A program made the position numbers and the translations under genes. Below, piece by piece: positions 41,319 to 50,179 of a stretch of DNA of 64,000 bases (positions within the stretch are counted from its first letter, which is position 1; the number at the start of each line of letters is the position of its first letter). This DNA comes from an uncultured Sphingomonadaceae bacterium (GTDB taxonomy: Bacteria > Pseudomonadota > Alphaproteobacteria > Sphingomonadales > Sphingomonadaceae): assembly GCA_947489315.1 (NCBI GenBank), contig CANLCX010000001.1:375501-439500 (forward strand), in the 5' to 3' direction. A model generated the notes under the pieces. That model was not told the DNA's origin. It searched no databases and saw only the letters and a list, made by a program, of their open reading frames with translations.

Positions 41319-42532
41319 GGTGCGGGTCTTCCTTGGGGTGCCGGTGCTGAAGTGCGAGCATGGCCAAAATTGGGCAAGGCAAAATCAAAGTGGGTGATGA
41401 ACTCAGCCAAGATGCGGCGGAACAGCTTCTTGTTGTCCTCGCCCATCTCCGTGGGTTCATGGATGGCATAGGCGCCGTGGCTCAGAAGATTCAAAGCGCG
41501 GTTGAACAGTGCTCTGTCTTCATCGTTGTCAAGCGCCTTCAGGCAAAAGGCTATACTCGGGTGCCCGAAGAAAGATGCCGTCTTCTCCATGACACTGCGC
41601 AGGGCGTTGAAGTGGAAGGTATACAGCTTCCCTTTCTTTGGATCAGCCGCACGCTGCAACTCGGCGAGCGTCGCCACATGGTGAAAGAAGGGTGTATCTT
41701 CGGTCGCCTGAAGCATGTAGCTGCCGTCACCGCTCGGTCGGTGCAGGAAATAGCGCCGATGGTCGATCGAAGGCGCGTCATCAATCCTCCGGCCGACTTC
41801 ATTGCACATGACGTTGAAGAAAAGTGCGTGGTGCGAAGAGAAGATCACCTTGATCGGAGCGGGCGCGCCTTCGGCATTCCTTCGCGTTGCCGCCCTGCGC
41901 AGGAGCTTGGCCAGGTCGCAAGCGACGGAGATTGCATTGTTGTCGTCCAACGACGAGACCGGATCATCGATGTAAAGATACTTCTTTTCCTGATAGGACT
42001 CATGCCCATCCAGCATCCGTTCGCAGATGGCCATGAAGATGCACCAGATGAAAATGTTCTGTTCGCCGCGCGATACCTTGATGTTGGACTCACCGCCCTT
42101 GCGGAAGCTGACGAAATCCGGCTTTGAGATAGTATCCGTGCCCTTCTGAACGTCCTTGTAGGTGAAGTCGAACTCGAAATCGGCGTAACGGGAAAGGTAG
42201 CGGGCGATGGTTTCTTCCAGCGCGAGTTCGGTCATCGCATTGAAGAAGGATGACTGCTCGTTCAATTGCAGGCGGCGCACGCTGTCGCCGTCCAGGTCGT
42301 TTTCCCAGACAAACAGATCCTCGGTGAAGGCGTTGAAATAGAGCGTATCGGGAGTCCCAGTCGGGTTCTTCTTGTTCTTGCGCTTACCTGCGTCCTTGAA
42401 CTCCATCGACAGGCGTGTCTTGCCAGTGCGATTATAGGCGTAGATCAAGACTAGCGAGGCTGGACCGGTCGGATTGTTCAAGTCGTCACGAAGCCGGGCC
42501 ACCAGAGTTTTCAGGCTCTTGTATGTGCTCAT
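41315..42532 (-). CDS. PrrC-like anticodon-nuclease-type ATPase inside the hsd operon
   Basis: 405-residue ABC/AAA-type ATPase: Walker A-like YNRTGKT at 33-39, signature SRGEQ at 154-158, Walker B YLYIDDPVSSLDD at 185-197, and an H-loop SSHH at 232-235. The C-terminal part has Arg312-x3-Glu316 (LRSVMEKTA) and His352 (LLSHGAY). PrrC of E. coli (396 residues) has its tRNA-Lys nuclease triad at Arg320-Glu324-His356, so size and spacing fit. PrrC is silent while the type I enzyme is intact. Alternative: an RloA-like ATPase of unknown action. Confidence 0.65.
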   Translation of the reverse strand: MSTYKSLKTLVARLRDDLNNPTGPASLVLIYAYNRTGKTRLSMEFKDAGKRKNKKNPTGTPDTLYFNAFTEDLFVWENDLDGDSVRRLQLNEQSSFFNAMTELALEETIARYLSRYADFEFDFTYKDVQKGTDTISKPDFVSFRKGGESNIKVSRGEQNIFIWCIFMAICERMLDGHESYQEKKYLYIDDPVSSLDDNNAISVACDLAKLLRRAATRRNAEGAPAPIKVIFSSHHALFFNVMCNEVGRRIDDAPSIDHRRYFLHRPSGDGSYMLQATEDTPFFHHVATLAELQRAADPKKGKLYTFHFNALRSVMEKTASFFGHPSIAFCLKALDNDEDRALFNRALNLLSHGAYAIHEPTEMGEDNKKLFRRILAEFITHFDFALPNFGHARTSAPAPQGRPAP

Positions 42533-43848
42533 GCGTCACGCTCCCCGACCCGGGGGAAAAGCTGCTGCATCAGGCCCTTCTTGTGGATCTTAAGCGTCTC
42601 GAGCTTTTGGTTCCCGGTTGAGATAAGATCTTCGAGTGGCGAGAGACAGTCAGCGATGCGTTGTTGCTCGTCGATTTCTGGACAACAAAGAGTAATCCCT
42701 CTGAGTTCTTCCAAAGAAATCTCCTGAAATGTGCTACCCTTGCTTACAGCCAAAATTCGCTCATGTACGGGCTGGCTCTGAAGTGCGGCGAGATAGTAGC
42801 GAGCAGGACCTCGGGTTCTAATGCGAGCGGTTCCCTGAGTTAGGTTTGCGACGGGTATTTCTTTTGGGACGATCTGAGATACGCCAATGTTTCCTCTAAG
42901 TGAAAAGACTAAGTCGCCCGGCAGCACCTCTGATCTTCTGTATTTTTTCGCAATTTCATCTGAAGTACGTGACAACTGAGTGAGTTGAAGCTCGGAGTTT
43001 AAGTCAGTGCTCTTAATGTATGGCATACCCTCTGGAACATGTGGCCCTGCCTGAACAATGCCGTAAGAAATCTTGGCTTTGCAAAGTTCTTCCAACTTGA
43101 AGGGTTCCCAGGGCTTCGCGTCCTTAAACTCAGGGAAGCGGAGGCGGGGTTGGGTTTCGCCTCCTTGGGGGAAAAGCTGCTGTATCAGTCCCTTCTTATG
43201 GGCCCTCAGCGCCTCCACCTTCCGCCCTTGCGCCTCGATCAGCGCGTCCGCTGATTTCAGACAGTCGGCGATCTTTTGTTGTTCCTTGAGAGAGTTTGGA
43301 CTGGCTGGGACCGGGACGGGCAAAGCCAAGAGATCACTGTTATTGATGCTGAGAGAGCCATGGGCGCGGGCACCAACTTCAATGAACTTCCGCAACCACC
43401 GCCCGTGCAGATTGCTCAAAAACAAGTAGTTCAAATACTTCGGGGATGCCGCCTCGCCTTTGATGCGGAAGCAAGTGAATATGCTGTTGGGGACGGCAGC
43501 AAGCTTTTCACCAGTGTAAAGCGCAATAAATCCCTCGGGGTATTCCTTTGTGGCGCTCTTGTTGTAAGCGAAGTCATTCTTCCGCAAAAGCAGGTAGTTC
43601 TTGTAAGAATCCCCAGCGATGATCCGCCCGAACTTCTCCATTTGGCTGACAAGGCCAACGCCGGAAGTGATGCTCATCGGGACACAGGTTTTGTCCCCGA
43701 CCTTCTTGGTGCTGATCGACGCGACAGAGCCAAGGGAAACATTCTCCCAAGCCCCAGCGCCCTGAAACTCGGGAAAGCGCCGTTCAGGCACGAATGCAGC
43801 CCCGCCGCCCGTCGCGGCAGACGATTTCAGTTTACTGCTCATATGCAC
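42529..43848 (-). CDS. hsdS: Type I specificity subunit HsdS
   Basis: 439-residue subunit with two target-recognition domains, each followed by a conserved helical repeat: EQQKIADCL and HKKGLIQQLFP after the first (about 190-228), EQQRIADCL and HKKGLMQQLFP after the second (about 395-433). The repeats are also near-identical at DNA level. The start overlaps the hsdR stop by 17 bp; a second ATG lies at 43842. Confidence 0.95.
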   Translation of the reverse strand: MHMSSKLKSSAATGGGAAFVPERRFPEFQGAGAWENVSLGSVASISTKKVGDKTCVPMSITSGVGLVSQMEKFGRIIAGDSYKNYLLLRKNDFAYNKSATKEYPEGFIALYTGEKLAAVPNSIFTCFRIKGEAASPKYLNYLFLSNLHGRWLRKFIEVGARAHGSLSINNSDLLALPVPVPASPNSLKEQQKIADCLKSADALIEAQGRKVEALRAHKKGLIQQLFPQGGETQPRLRFPEFKDAKPWEPFKLEELCKAKISYGIVQAGPHVPEGMPYIKSTDLNSELQLTQLSRTSDEIAKKYRRSEVLPGDLVFSLRGNIGVSQIVPKEIPVANLTQGTARIRTRGPARYYLAALQSQPVHERILAVSKGSTFQEISLEELRGITLCCPEIDEQQRIADCLSPLEDLISTGNQKLETLKIHKKGLMQQLFPRVGERDA

Positions 43849-46800
43849 TCAGGCCCGAAATCTCTCGGCCATCGGCGCGCTTCAGCAGCAGCGGTATCAG
43901 GTCGGCCATCAGGTCCAGTTCCTTCACCCGCCGCGCCTTCCAGTTAAGGCCAAGGGGTTCCATCAGGTCGGTCAGCGCCTCGCCGTCAAAGATCATGCGT
44001 TGCAGGATGGTGTCGACAAAACCTTGCAGCACCTCCTTGGCCAGCCCGTGCTTGCCCGCAATGCCCGCCAGTTCGACTGCGTTTTTTTCAGCCTTAAACT
44101 GGCTGTAACCGTCGCGGATAGCCTTCTCGCTCAGGCCCTCACCCGCCTTCAGGGTGTTGATATAGGCCGCAATATCCTCACGCTCGTCCATGAACTTGGC
44201 ATCGGACTGGATCAGGCCGATCAGTTCCTCGCGGCTCATCTTCTGCTTGCCGGGGGTTGCGTCGGAATAGCTGGCGATCAGGCCCATGATGTAATCATAG
44301 TCGATGACGGCCGAGGCGAAGAGGACGAATTCGAAATCCAGTTGGTCGGCGTCCTCGCTCGGTTTGCCATTACCCTGATCATCGCCCTTGCCCTGCTGAG
44401 CCCTGAGGCGTTGGGCTGTTTCGAGATAGGCACCGCGGAAGCCAAGTAGGTTGTCACGCGGCAGGACCTGTTCGATATCGTTGCGGTTTTCGTCCGTCAG
44501 GTCGGTGTACTGATCAAGCTGCGTTTTGAGGCGCTGGACCTCTTTGAAATGCTCGATGAAGGCCGTACGGGCTGCGTCGCCCTTGAGGTTGGGCACCGCG
44601 TCCGGGACGGAACCAAGGCCCTGCGACTTCATGAAAGCATCGAGCTTCTGCACGGCGGTTTCCAGCTTCTGGATAACCACGGGAGCCTTGTCGACCAGCC
44701 AGATCTCGCGTGCCTTTTCTTCGGATGCACCGCCCGAAAACATAGCAATCGCAGTATCGACGGCGTCCTGCTGCTGGCGGAAGTCAAGGATATTGCCATA
44801 CGGTTTTGTGGCATTCAGCACTCGGTTGGTGCGGGAAAAAGCCTGGATCAGCCCGTGATACTTCAGGTTCTTGTCTACGTAGAGTGTGTTCAGGAACTTG
44901 GAGTCAAAGCCTGTCAGCAGCATGTCGACGACAATCGTTATGTCGATCTTGTGGTGCGGTTGACTTGGGTAAGCCTTCTTCAGATCAGCTTCCGGCCACT
45001 GCTGGTCTTTGATGCGCTTCTGCACGTCCTGATAATACAGATCAAATTCGCCAGTCTTGTGATTGGTTCCATAGTTGGCGTTGTAGTCCGCCAAAATAGC
45101 CTTCAGGGCTTCCTTCTTTTTCTCAGGCTCGACAGCGTTGTCTTCCTTTTCCTGAGGTAAATCCTCTTGGATTTGCTTCACGTCAGGATTGCCTTCGGCT
45201 GGCGGTGAGAAGACGCAGGCGATGTTCAGCGGCTGAAAGCTGGGATCAGCGGCCAGCCTTTCGGCCTGCATGGTTTTGAACAGCGAATGATACTCGATCG
45301 CATCATTGATAGACGATGTGGCGAGCAGCGCGTTGAACCTCCGCTGACCGGTGGCTTGGTCATGTTTGGAAACGATCGCCTCGATGACGGCCCGTTTGGC
45401 CAACGGTTCGCCCGGCTTGGGAAGGGTTTTGCCCTGGGGCTTGAAATAATCAACGTGAAACCGAAGGACGTTTCCGTCCTCGATTGCATGCGTGATCGTG
45501 TATGTGTGAAGACGCTGCTGGAAAAGGTCTTCAGTCGTCCTCATGCTGGCCTGATTATCTTCGATCTTCTGATGGGTGGAATTCTTGTCAAAGATCGGCG
45601 TGCCGGTAAAACCGAAGAGCTGGGCTCGTGGGAAGAACTCTTTGATAGCTTTGTGGTTTTCACCAAACTGCGATCGATGGCATTCGTCGAAAATCAAGGC
45701 GATTCGTTTGTCGCGCAGTGGTTCCAACTGTTCCTTGAAGCTCTTCGTGCCGTTCTTTTTCTGCTGTTTATTGCGCTTGCTGTTTTCATCAAGTGCGAGC
45801 CCCAGCTTCTGAATCGTGCAAACAATGACCTTGTCGATGTAGTCCTCTGAAACAAGACGTCGAACAAGGGAAGCGGTATTAGTGTTTTCCTCGACGGAGC
45901 CTTCTTGAAACCTATTGAACTCCTCGCGCGTCTGCCGGTCTAGGTCTTTTCGGTCCACCACGAAGAGGCATTTCTCGATATCGGGATTGTCTTTGAGCAG
46001 TGTTGAGGCCTTGAAGGAGGTGAGCGTCTTGCCGCTGCCGGTGGTGTGCCAGACATAGCCGTTGCCACAGTTCTGGGTGATGCTATCTACAATCGCCTTC
46101 ACCGCATAGATTTGATACGGGCGCATCATCAGGAGCTTTTGCTCGCTGGCAACGAGCACCATGTAGCGGCTGATGGTCTGGCCAAGGTTGCATTTGACCA
46201 GAAAAGTTTCGGCGAAACTGTCGAGGTGAGTGACTTTCTTGTTATCCACATCGGCGAACTCATAGACCGGCAAGAAGCGCTCTTCGGCATTGAAAGCGAA
46301 GTGCCGGGTGTTGTTGTTCGCAAAATAGAAGGTGCGGTCGCGGTTGCTGACAATGAAAAGTTGGAGAAAGCAGAGAAGTGTCTTGGTATAGCCATTACCC
46401 GGATCGTTCTTGTATTCGACGATCTGTTCCATCGCCCGCCGGGGGCTAATGCCGAGGGTTTTCAGTTCGATTTGAACGCTGGGAACGCCGTTGATTAGAA
46501 GTATGACGTCATAGCGGTGATGGCTATTGTCCGTATTTATGCGAAGCTGATTGACCACCTCAAATGTGTTCTTGCACCAGTCCTTGATGTTGACCAGCGT
46601 GTAGTTGAGCGGCGTGCCGTCATCGCGAGTGAAGCTGTTGCGCTCGCGAATGATACGGGCAGCGGTGAAAACATCGGGCGTGACGATCTCGTCAAGGAGC
46701 CGCTGATATTCGCCATCCGTGAGTGTAACCCGATTCAGGGCTTCGAATTTTTTCCGGAAGTTTGCTTCAAGACTGGCTCGATCACGGATGTCGGGTCGAT

Positions 46801-46885
46801 ACTCGTACTTGAGCTCTCCCAGCTTCGCGACCAGGGCCTCTTCAAGATCGCGTTCGGGTCTGTTCACTGCCATCGAGGGACTCAT
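43832..46885 (-). CDS. hsdR: Type I restriction endonuclease subunit HsdR
   Basis: 1017-residue translocase/nuclease. The N-terminal PD-(D/E)xK nuclease is seen as RYDVILLINGVPSVQIELKTLG (quoted in part: Asp, Glu, Lys in order). The SF2 motor has WHTTGSGKT (Walker A), FDECHRSQ (DEAD-type box) and GFTGTP. I choose ATG 46885 (MSPSMAVNRPERDLEE); ATG 46873 or 46939 are alternatives. First gene of the hsd operon. Confidence 0.94.
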   Translation of the reverse strand: MSPSMAVNRPERDLEEALVAKLGELKYEYRPDIRDRASLEANFRKKFEALNRVTLTDGEYQRLLDEIVTPDVFTAARIIRERNSFTRDDGTPLNYTLVNIKDWCKNTFEVVNQLRINTDNSHHRYDVILLINGVPSVQIELKTLGISPRRAMEQIVEYKNDPGNGYTKTLLCFLQLFIVSNRDRTFYFANNNTRHFAFNAEERFLPVYEFADVDNKKVTHLDSFAETFLVKCNLGQTISRYMVLVASEQKLLMMRPYQIYAVKAIVDSITQNCGNGYVWHTTGSGKTLTSFKASTLLKDNPDIEKCLFVVDRKDLDRQTREEFNRFQEGSVEENTNTASLVRRLVSEDYIDKVIVCTIQKLGLALDENSKRNKQQKKNGTKSFKEQLEPLRDKRIALIFDECHRSQFGENHKAIKEFFPRAQLFGFTGTPIFDKNSTHQKIEDNQASMRTTEDLFQQRLHTYTITHAIEDGNVLRFHVDYFKPQGKTLPKPGEPLAKRAVIEAIVSKHDQATGQRRFNALLATSSINDAIEYHSLFKTMQAERLAADPSFQPLNIACVFSPPAEGNPDVKQIQEDLPQEKEDNAVEPEKKKEALKAILADYNANYGTNHKTGEFDLYYQDVQKRIKDQQWPEADLKKAYPSQPHHKIDITIVVDMLLTGFDSKFLNTLYVDKNLKYHGLIQAFSRTNRVLNATKPYGNILDFRQQQDAVDTAIAMFSGGASEEKAREIWLVDKAPVVIQKLETAVQKLDAFMKSQGLGSVPDAVPNLKGDAARTAFIEHFKEVQRLKTQLDQYTDLTDENRNDIEQVLPRDNLLGFRGAYLETAQRLRAQQGKGDDQGNGKPSEDADQLDFEFVLFASAVIDYDYIMGLIASYSDATPGKQKMSREELIGLIQSDAKFMDEREDIAAYINTLKAGEGLSEKAIRDGYSQFKAEKNAVELAGIAGKHGLAKEVLQGFVDTILQRMIFDGEALTDLMEPLGLNWKARRVKELDLMADLIPLLLKRADGREISGLSAYEQ

Positions 46886-47003
46886 TGCTTTTTCGCAAAT
46901 TTTATATGGGTCGGATTGAACCGCGTGAAATCCGAACATGAGCCGAGGTAATTTTCTGTGTTTCGGCTTTGGAATGAAATCTGATTGCCAATGGTTTGGT
47001 CCA

Positions 47004-47201
47004 TTATTCTTCTATCCCACCCGTGCTCGGGTCGACATCAAGGTGACCCAATTCAATGCCCTTCAATCGCTCATACTCCTCGATTGCCATGACCACTACG
47101 ACCGGCCGCCCATGCTTGGCGACCGCGACCGGCTCGGCTCGGGCGAGATCGATCAAACGCCCGAAGCTGTATTTCGCGTCTTTTGCGCCTAGGGTCTGCA
47201 T
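47004..47201 (-). CDS. Phd/YefM-family antitoxin without visible toxin
   Basis: 65-residue protein: LGAKDAKYSFGRLIDLARAEPVAVAKHGRPVVVVMAIEEYERLK (quoted over several motifs) is a complete Phd/YefM fold. The toxin gene normally follows, but the next frame downstream is hsdR, 65-119 bp away. It may be an orphan or could regulate the hsd operon. A palindrome lies upstream. Confidence 0.85.
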   Translation of the reverse strand: MQTLGAKDAKYSFGRLIDLARAEPVAVAKHGRPVVVVMAIEEYERLKGIELGHLDVDPSTGGIEE

Positions 47202-47230
47202 CTGAATCCCCGCTATTGGCTTTTTACACT

Positions 47231-47249
47231 TTTGGCCATTATGGCCTAA
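47231..47249. promoter_or_regulatory. Candidate Phd operator
   Basis: TTTGGCCAT-T-ATGGCCTAA, an 8-of-9 dyad 30 bp upstream of the Phd start. Phd/YefM proteins bind such short palindromes to repress their own promoter. Confidence 0.55.
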
Positions 47250-47529
47250 TTTAGCAATAGCATCTTTTCCAATAAGTGGGAGTTGGTCCTCGGAACGATT
47301 GCGGCCTTAGCGCTTGCAGCGAAGGACCGCTTTGCGGGCTGCCTACGCAGTATTCAACGACGATGCTAAAGGTCGGCTAAGGGCCGAGAATTAGTTAGAG
47401 ATAAGTTCCTCTGATACTTATGCGGCAGTGCGGAAAAGCAAGTTTAGATGGCTGTGAGCCCCCGCAACCAACTCATTTTTGCGCTGAACATCAGCGAGGC
47501 CAGCTAAGAGTCTAACTGCTCACGCACCA
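47250..47529. other. Intergenic region between integrase and Phd genes
   Basis: 280 bp with no supported gene. It follows the 3' end of the integrase gene and leads into the Phd promoter. A short inverted pair around GCGCTTGCAGCGAAGG is seen near 47311 but without a T-run. Confidence 0.35.
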
Positions 47530-48894
47530 CTAGGTTTCATATTTGACAGCTGGGGCCAATCGCCTTGTGTTGTCGTTGCCAACTGCAGCCTGAATAAATT
47601 GATCAAGTGCAGCTTTCCGTGATGCTCGATCCAAAGCATATGCGGTCTGCTTGAATTCAACGCCGTCTAGAAGGCAATCTATGAATCCGGCGATTGTGTC
47701 GGCGGCCATGATGAGTGCCGTGTCGAGGGTGTGGACGTACTTACTAGTAACCGTCCCTTTCGCATGCCCGACCAACGCGGCGATGGTGATTTCAGTAAAG
47801 CCAAGGTCATTGGCGGTGCTCGCAAAACTGTGACGTAAAATATGAGGCGTGATGTCCGCAAGGGTGGTATCTGCAAGTAATTGTTTCCAAAGCGTAGGGA
47901 AGTTGCCAATGGGGCCATCTTCGCTGCGCCGCCCCGAAAAGACGTACGAGCCGGTTCTAGTGGTGCTCCAGTTCTCCAAGAGTTCGACCGCTGGAAGTCC
48001 GATCGGACGTATTGAGGCACCTTCTTTCGTCATGGATAAGCGAAGGCAGCTATTATTCAGGTCGACGTCGCTCCACTTGAGTCCGATGATCTCACCACGG
48101 CGGCATCCCGTTAGCGCGAGTTGTTGGATGATATCGGCGGCCATGGCGAGCTTGGCGTCGCCCCTCGCATCGCGGAGAACTTTGCCTAAGAGTCCGTATT
48201 CGGCCGGGGTTAGCCTTCGATCTCTCACCTGATCCTTCGGCTTCTTGATGCCGTGTGCGACATTGGTTTTGATGACGCCTGCGTCAATTGCGTATCCAAG
48301 GACCGCGCCGAGCAGCCCCACCGCTCGGGCTGCGGTGCCCCGGCCACCCCGCAAGATAGATTTCCCTCGCAGATTTCCTGTCTTTTTCGTCCGGCGTGTT
48401 TTCCCGACGATGATGTCATTCATAGCCTTCGTGATGTCAGCGCGGGTTAGATCGCGGACCCGCTTTCTGCCGAGTAGAGGAATGATGTGGCCATTGATGC
48501 ACCCGATGTCCGTACCAATCGTCGAGGGTTTTTTCGGTGTTCCACCTTTCCCGAGAATGAGGCCGGCCTCCATGTCGGCGATGTATCGATTGCAGAGCTC
48601 TTTAACCGTCATGGCATAGTGGTCGAGCTGCTTTTGTTCAGCGGGGTTATCACCTTGCGCAACCCTTCCAAGCAGTGCTTTGGCCTCGCGACGAGCTGTT
48701 TCGGCCGTCCAGATCCCGTGAAGGCCAATCGTGAAACGCCGCGATCGCCCACCTGCACGATACTGGATGACGTAGCTGCGTTTCCCGGATGCAAACACTC
48801 GGAGCCCGAAACCGGGCAAATTGTCATCCCAAACCACGTAGTCCTTTTCGCGTCTCTCAGTGCTATCTACGAGGCGCTTGTTGAGCTTTGGCAT
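47530..48894 (-). CDS. int: Tyrosine recombinase integrase of the ICE
   Basis: 454-residue P4-type integrase. The N-terminal DUF4102-like arm-binding domain (WDDNLPGFGLRVFASGKRSYVIQYR) is followed by a core-binding domain and the catalytic domain with Arg in LTGCRRGEIIGLKW, HILRHSFAST (His-x-x-Arg) and LVGHAKGTVTSKYVH (His, Tyr). ATG 48894 follows GGAGG. It lies 175 bp from the tRNA-Arg 3' fragment at 49069-49117, as expected for an integrase using a tRNA attachment site. Confidence 0.95.
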   Translation of the reverse strand: MPKLNKRLVDSTERREKDYVVWDDNLPGFGLRVFASGKRSYVIQYRAGGRSRRFTIGLHGIWTAETARREAKALLGRVAQGDNPAEQKQLDHYAMTVKELCNRYIADMEAGLILGKGGTPKKPSTIGTDIGCINGHIIPLLGRKRVRDLTRADITKAMNDIIVGKTRRTKKTGNLRGKSILRGGRGTAARAVGLLGAVLGYAIDAGVIKTNVAHGIKKPKDQVRDRRLTPAEYGLLGKVLRDARGDAKLAMAADIIQQLALTGCRRGEIIGLKWSDVDLNNSCLRLSMTKEGASIRPIGLPAVELLENWSTTRTGSYVFSGRRSEDGPIGNFPTLWKQLLADTTLADITPHILRHSFASTANDLGFTEITIAALVGHAKGTVTSKYVHTLDTALIMAADTIAGFIDCLLDGVEFKQTAYALDRASRKAALDQFIQAAVGNDNTRRLAPAVKYET

Positions 48895-49068
48895 CGAAGC
48901 CTCCTTCCTGCCAGAGCGTTTCGCGTAAGCACCACGTAAGCACTTGAGAGAAAGCCTTGGCGTATGTCTGGATAGAGACGTCCAATAGATGTCTAATAAA
49001 AACAAGCATAATCAAATTCTTATCGTACCATAGTGCGCTCTATCGTATTCTTCGGAAAGACCTTCGTA

Positions 49069-49117
49069 TTTCCTCCGAAGCCGAAGGTCACAGGTTCGAA
49101 TCCTGTCGGGTGCACCA
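49069..49117 (+). repeat. Attachment site 1: tRNA-Arg(CCG) 3' fragment
   Basis: From the anticodon loop (CTCCGAAG at 49073) to CCA at 49117. The T-arm ACAGG-TTCGAAT-CCTGT is fully paired and the acceptor strand CGGGTGC is present. The 5' half (GCACCCG...) is absent, so this is not a functional gene. It marks the integrase-side end of element 1; an intact tRNA-Arg should lie left of the window. Confidence 0.85.
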
Positions 49118-49159
49118 TTTTCTCTTTTATTACAATTCCTTAAACGCCCCCCCGCAAGC

Positions 49160-50056
49160 TCACATAAACTTGCTGTCTTGGAACGACCTCACGGCCCAGT
49201 CGATAAAGACCCGGACCCGCGACGAAAGCTGGCGACTTCGCGGATATAGAAGGGAGATCGGCACAGTTGGAATGGGAAAGTCGGGCAGAACCTGAACGAG
49301 CCTTCCAAGCCTGAGATCTTCGTCGATATGGAACAACGGCATTTGTGCCAAACCTAGACCAAGCAATGTGGATAGACGGTAACTCTCCGGGCCGTTAACC
49401 GAAACCTGTGTCGATGGTGTCAGACTCTGGATTTTGCCATCTACAAAAAAATCAAGCGGTAAAACTGCACCAGTCGACATCGGCCATATCCCGACCATTT
49501 TGTGGGTCTCCAGATCAGTCAGAGCGGTCGGTGTGCCAAATGTTCTAAGATACTCGGGTGCTGCACAGGTGATCCGCTTGACGCGGCCGAGCGGCCTTAC
49601 GATCAGGTCACTGTCAGGAAGTTCGCCCCAGCGCAGCGCGCAATCGACACCTTCTTCAACCAGATCCACCCACCGATCCCGTTCGCTGATGGCAAGCTCG
49701 ATCTCAGGGTAAGCTGCGAGGAATTCTGGCAGGACCGGCAGAATAAAATGTCTGGCCACTGTGCCTTGAACCTCAATCCGCAGCAGACCCTTTGGTGGTG
49801 CATTTGCAAAGGCACTGTCCGCATCCTCGACATCACCCAGGATCGAAAGACATCGCTGATAATAGGCCTGACCGTCCAGAGTCGGACGCACAACGCGCGT
49901 CGTGCGATGCAGCAGTTGCACACCTAGCCTGCCTTCCATCTGCTTGATCACTTCCGTCGCCGTGGATCGCGGCACTCCGGTGTCATGCGCGGCCTCCGTA
50001 AAGCTGCGCCGTTCAACGATCCGCACAAAGAGCTGCATCGCATCAAACCGATCCAT
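49160..50056 (-). CDS. LysR-family transcriptional regulator
   Basis: 298-residue regulator: MDRFDAMQLFVRIVERRSF, then GVPRSTATEVIKQMEGRLGVQLLHRTTR in two parts forms the winged helix; the effector domain begins near 88. Divergent from two SDR genes with 123 bp between, a standard arrangement for a regulator and its target. A TTCG-N7-CGAA dyad at 50070-50084 in the gap could be its site. It is the first gene of the second element. Confidence 0.9.
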   Translation of the reverse strand: MDRFDAMQLFVRIVERRSFTEAAHDTGVPRSTATEVIKQMEGRLGVQLLHRTTRVVRPTLDGQAYYQRCLSILGDVEDADSAFANAPPKGLLRIEVQGTVARHFILPVLPEFLAAYPEIELAISERDRWVDLVEEGVDCALRWGELPDSDLIVRPLGRVKRITCAAPEYLRTFGTPTALTDLETHKMVGIWPMSTGAVLPLDFFVDGKIQSLTPSTQVSVNGPESYRLSTLLGLGLAQMPLFHIDEDLRLGRLVQVLPDFPIPTVPISLLYPRSRQLSSRVRVFIDWAVRSFQDSKFM

Positions 50057-50179
50057 CGCGTCCTCATTGTTCGTATTTTCCGAATAGTGATGTCAAAACT
50101 TACCCCATTATCCCGCTCAATCAAAGGCGTAAATGCAGGTTATCGCCAGCATGGGGCTGGCAAATGGAAAGGAAACACC

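Noticed and set aside
47520-48894. Phage origin of the integrase
   Set aside because: It is a P4-type integrase beside a tRNA fragment with only conjugation genes around; no phage structural genes are present.
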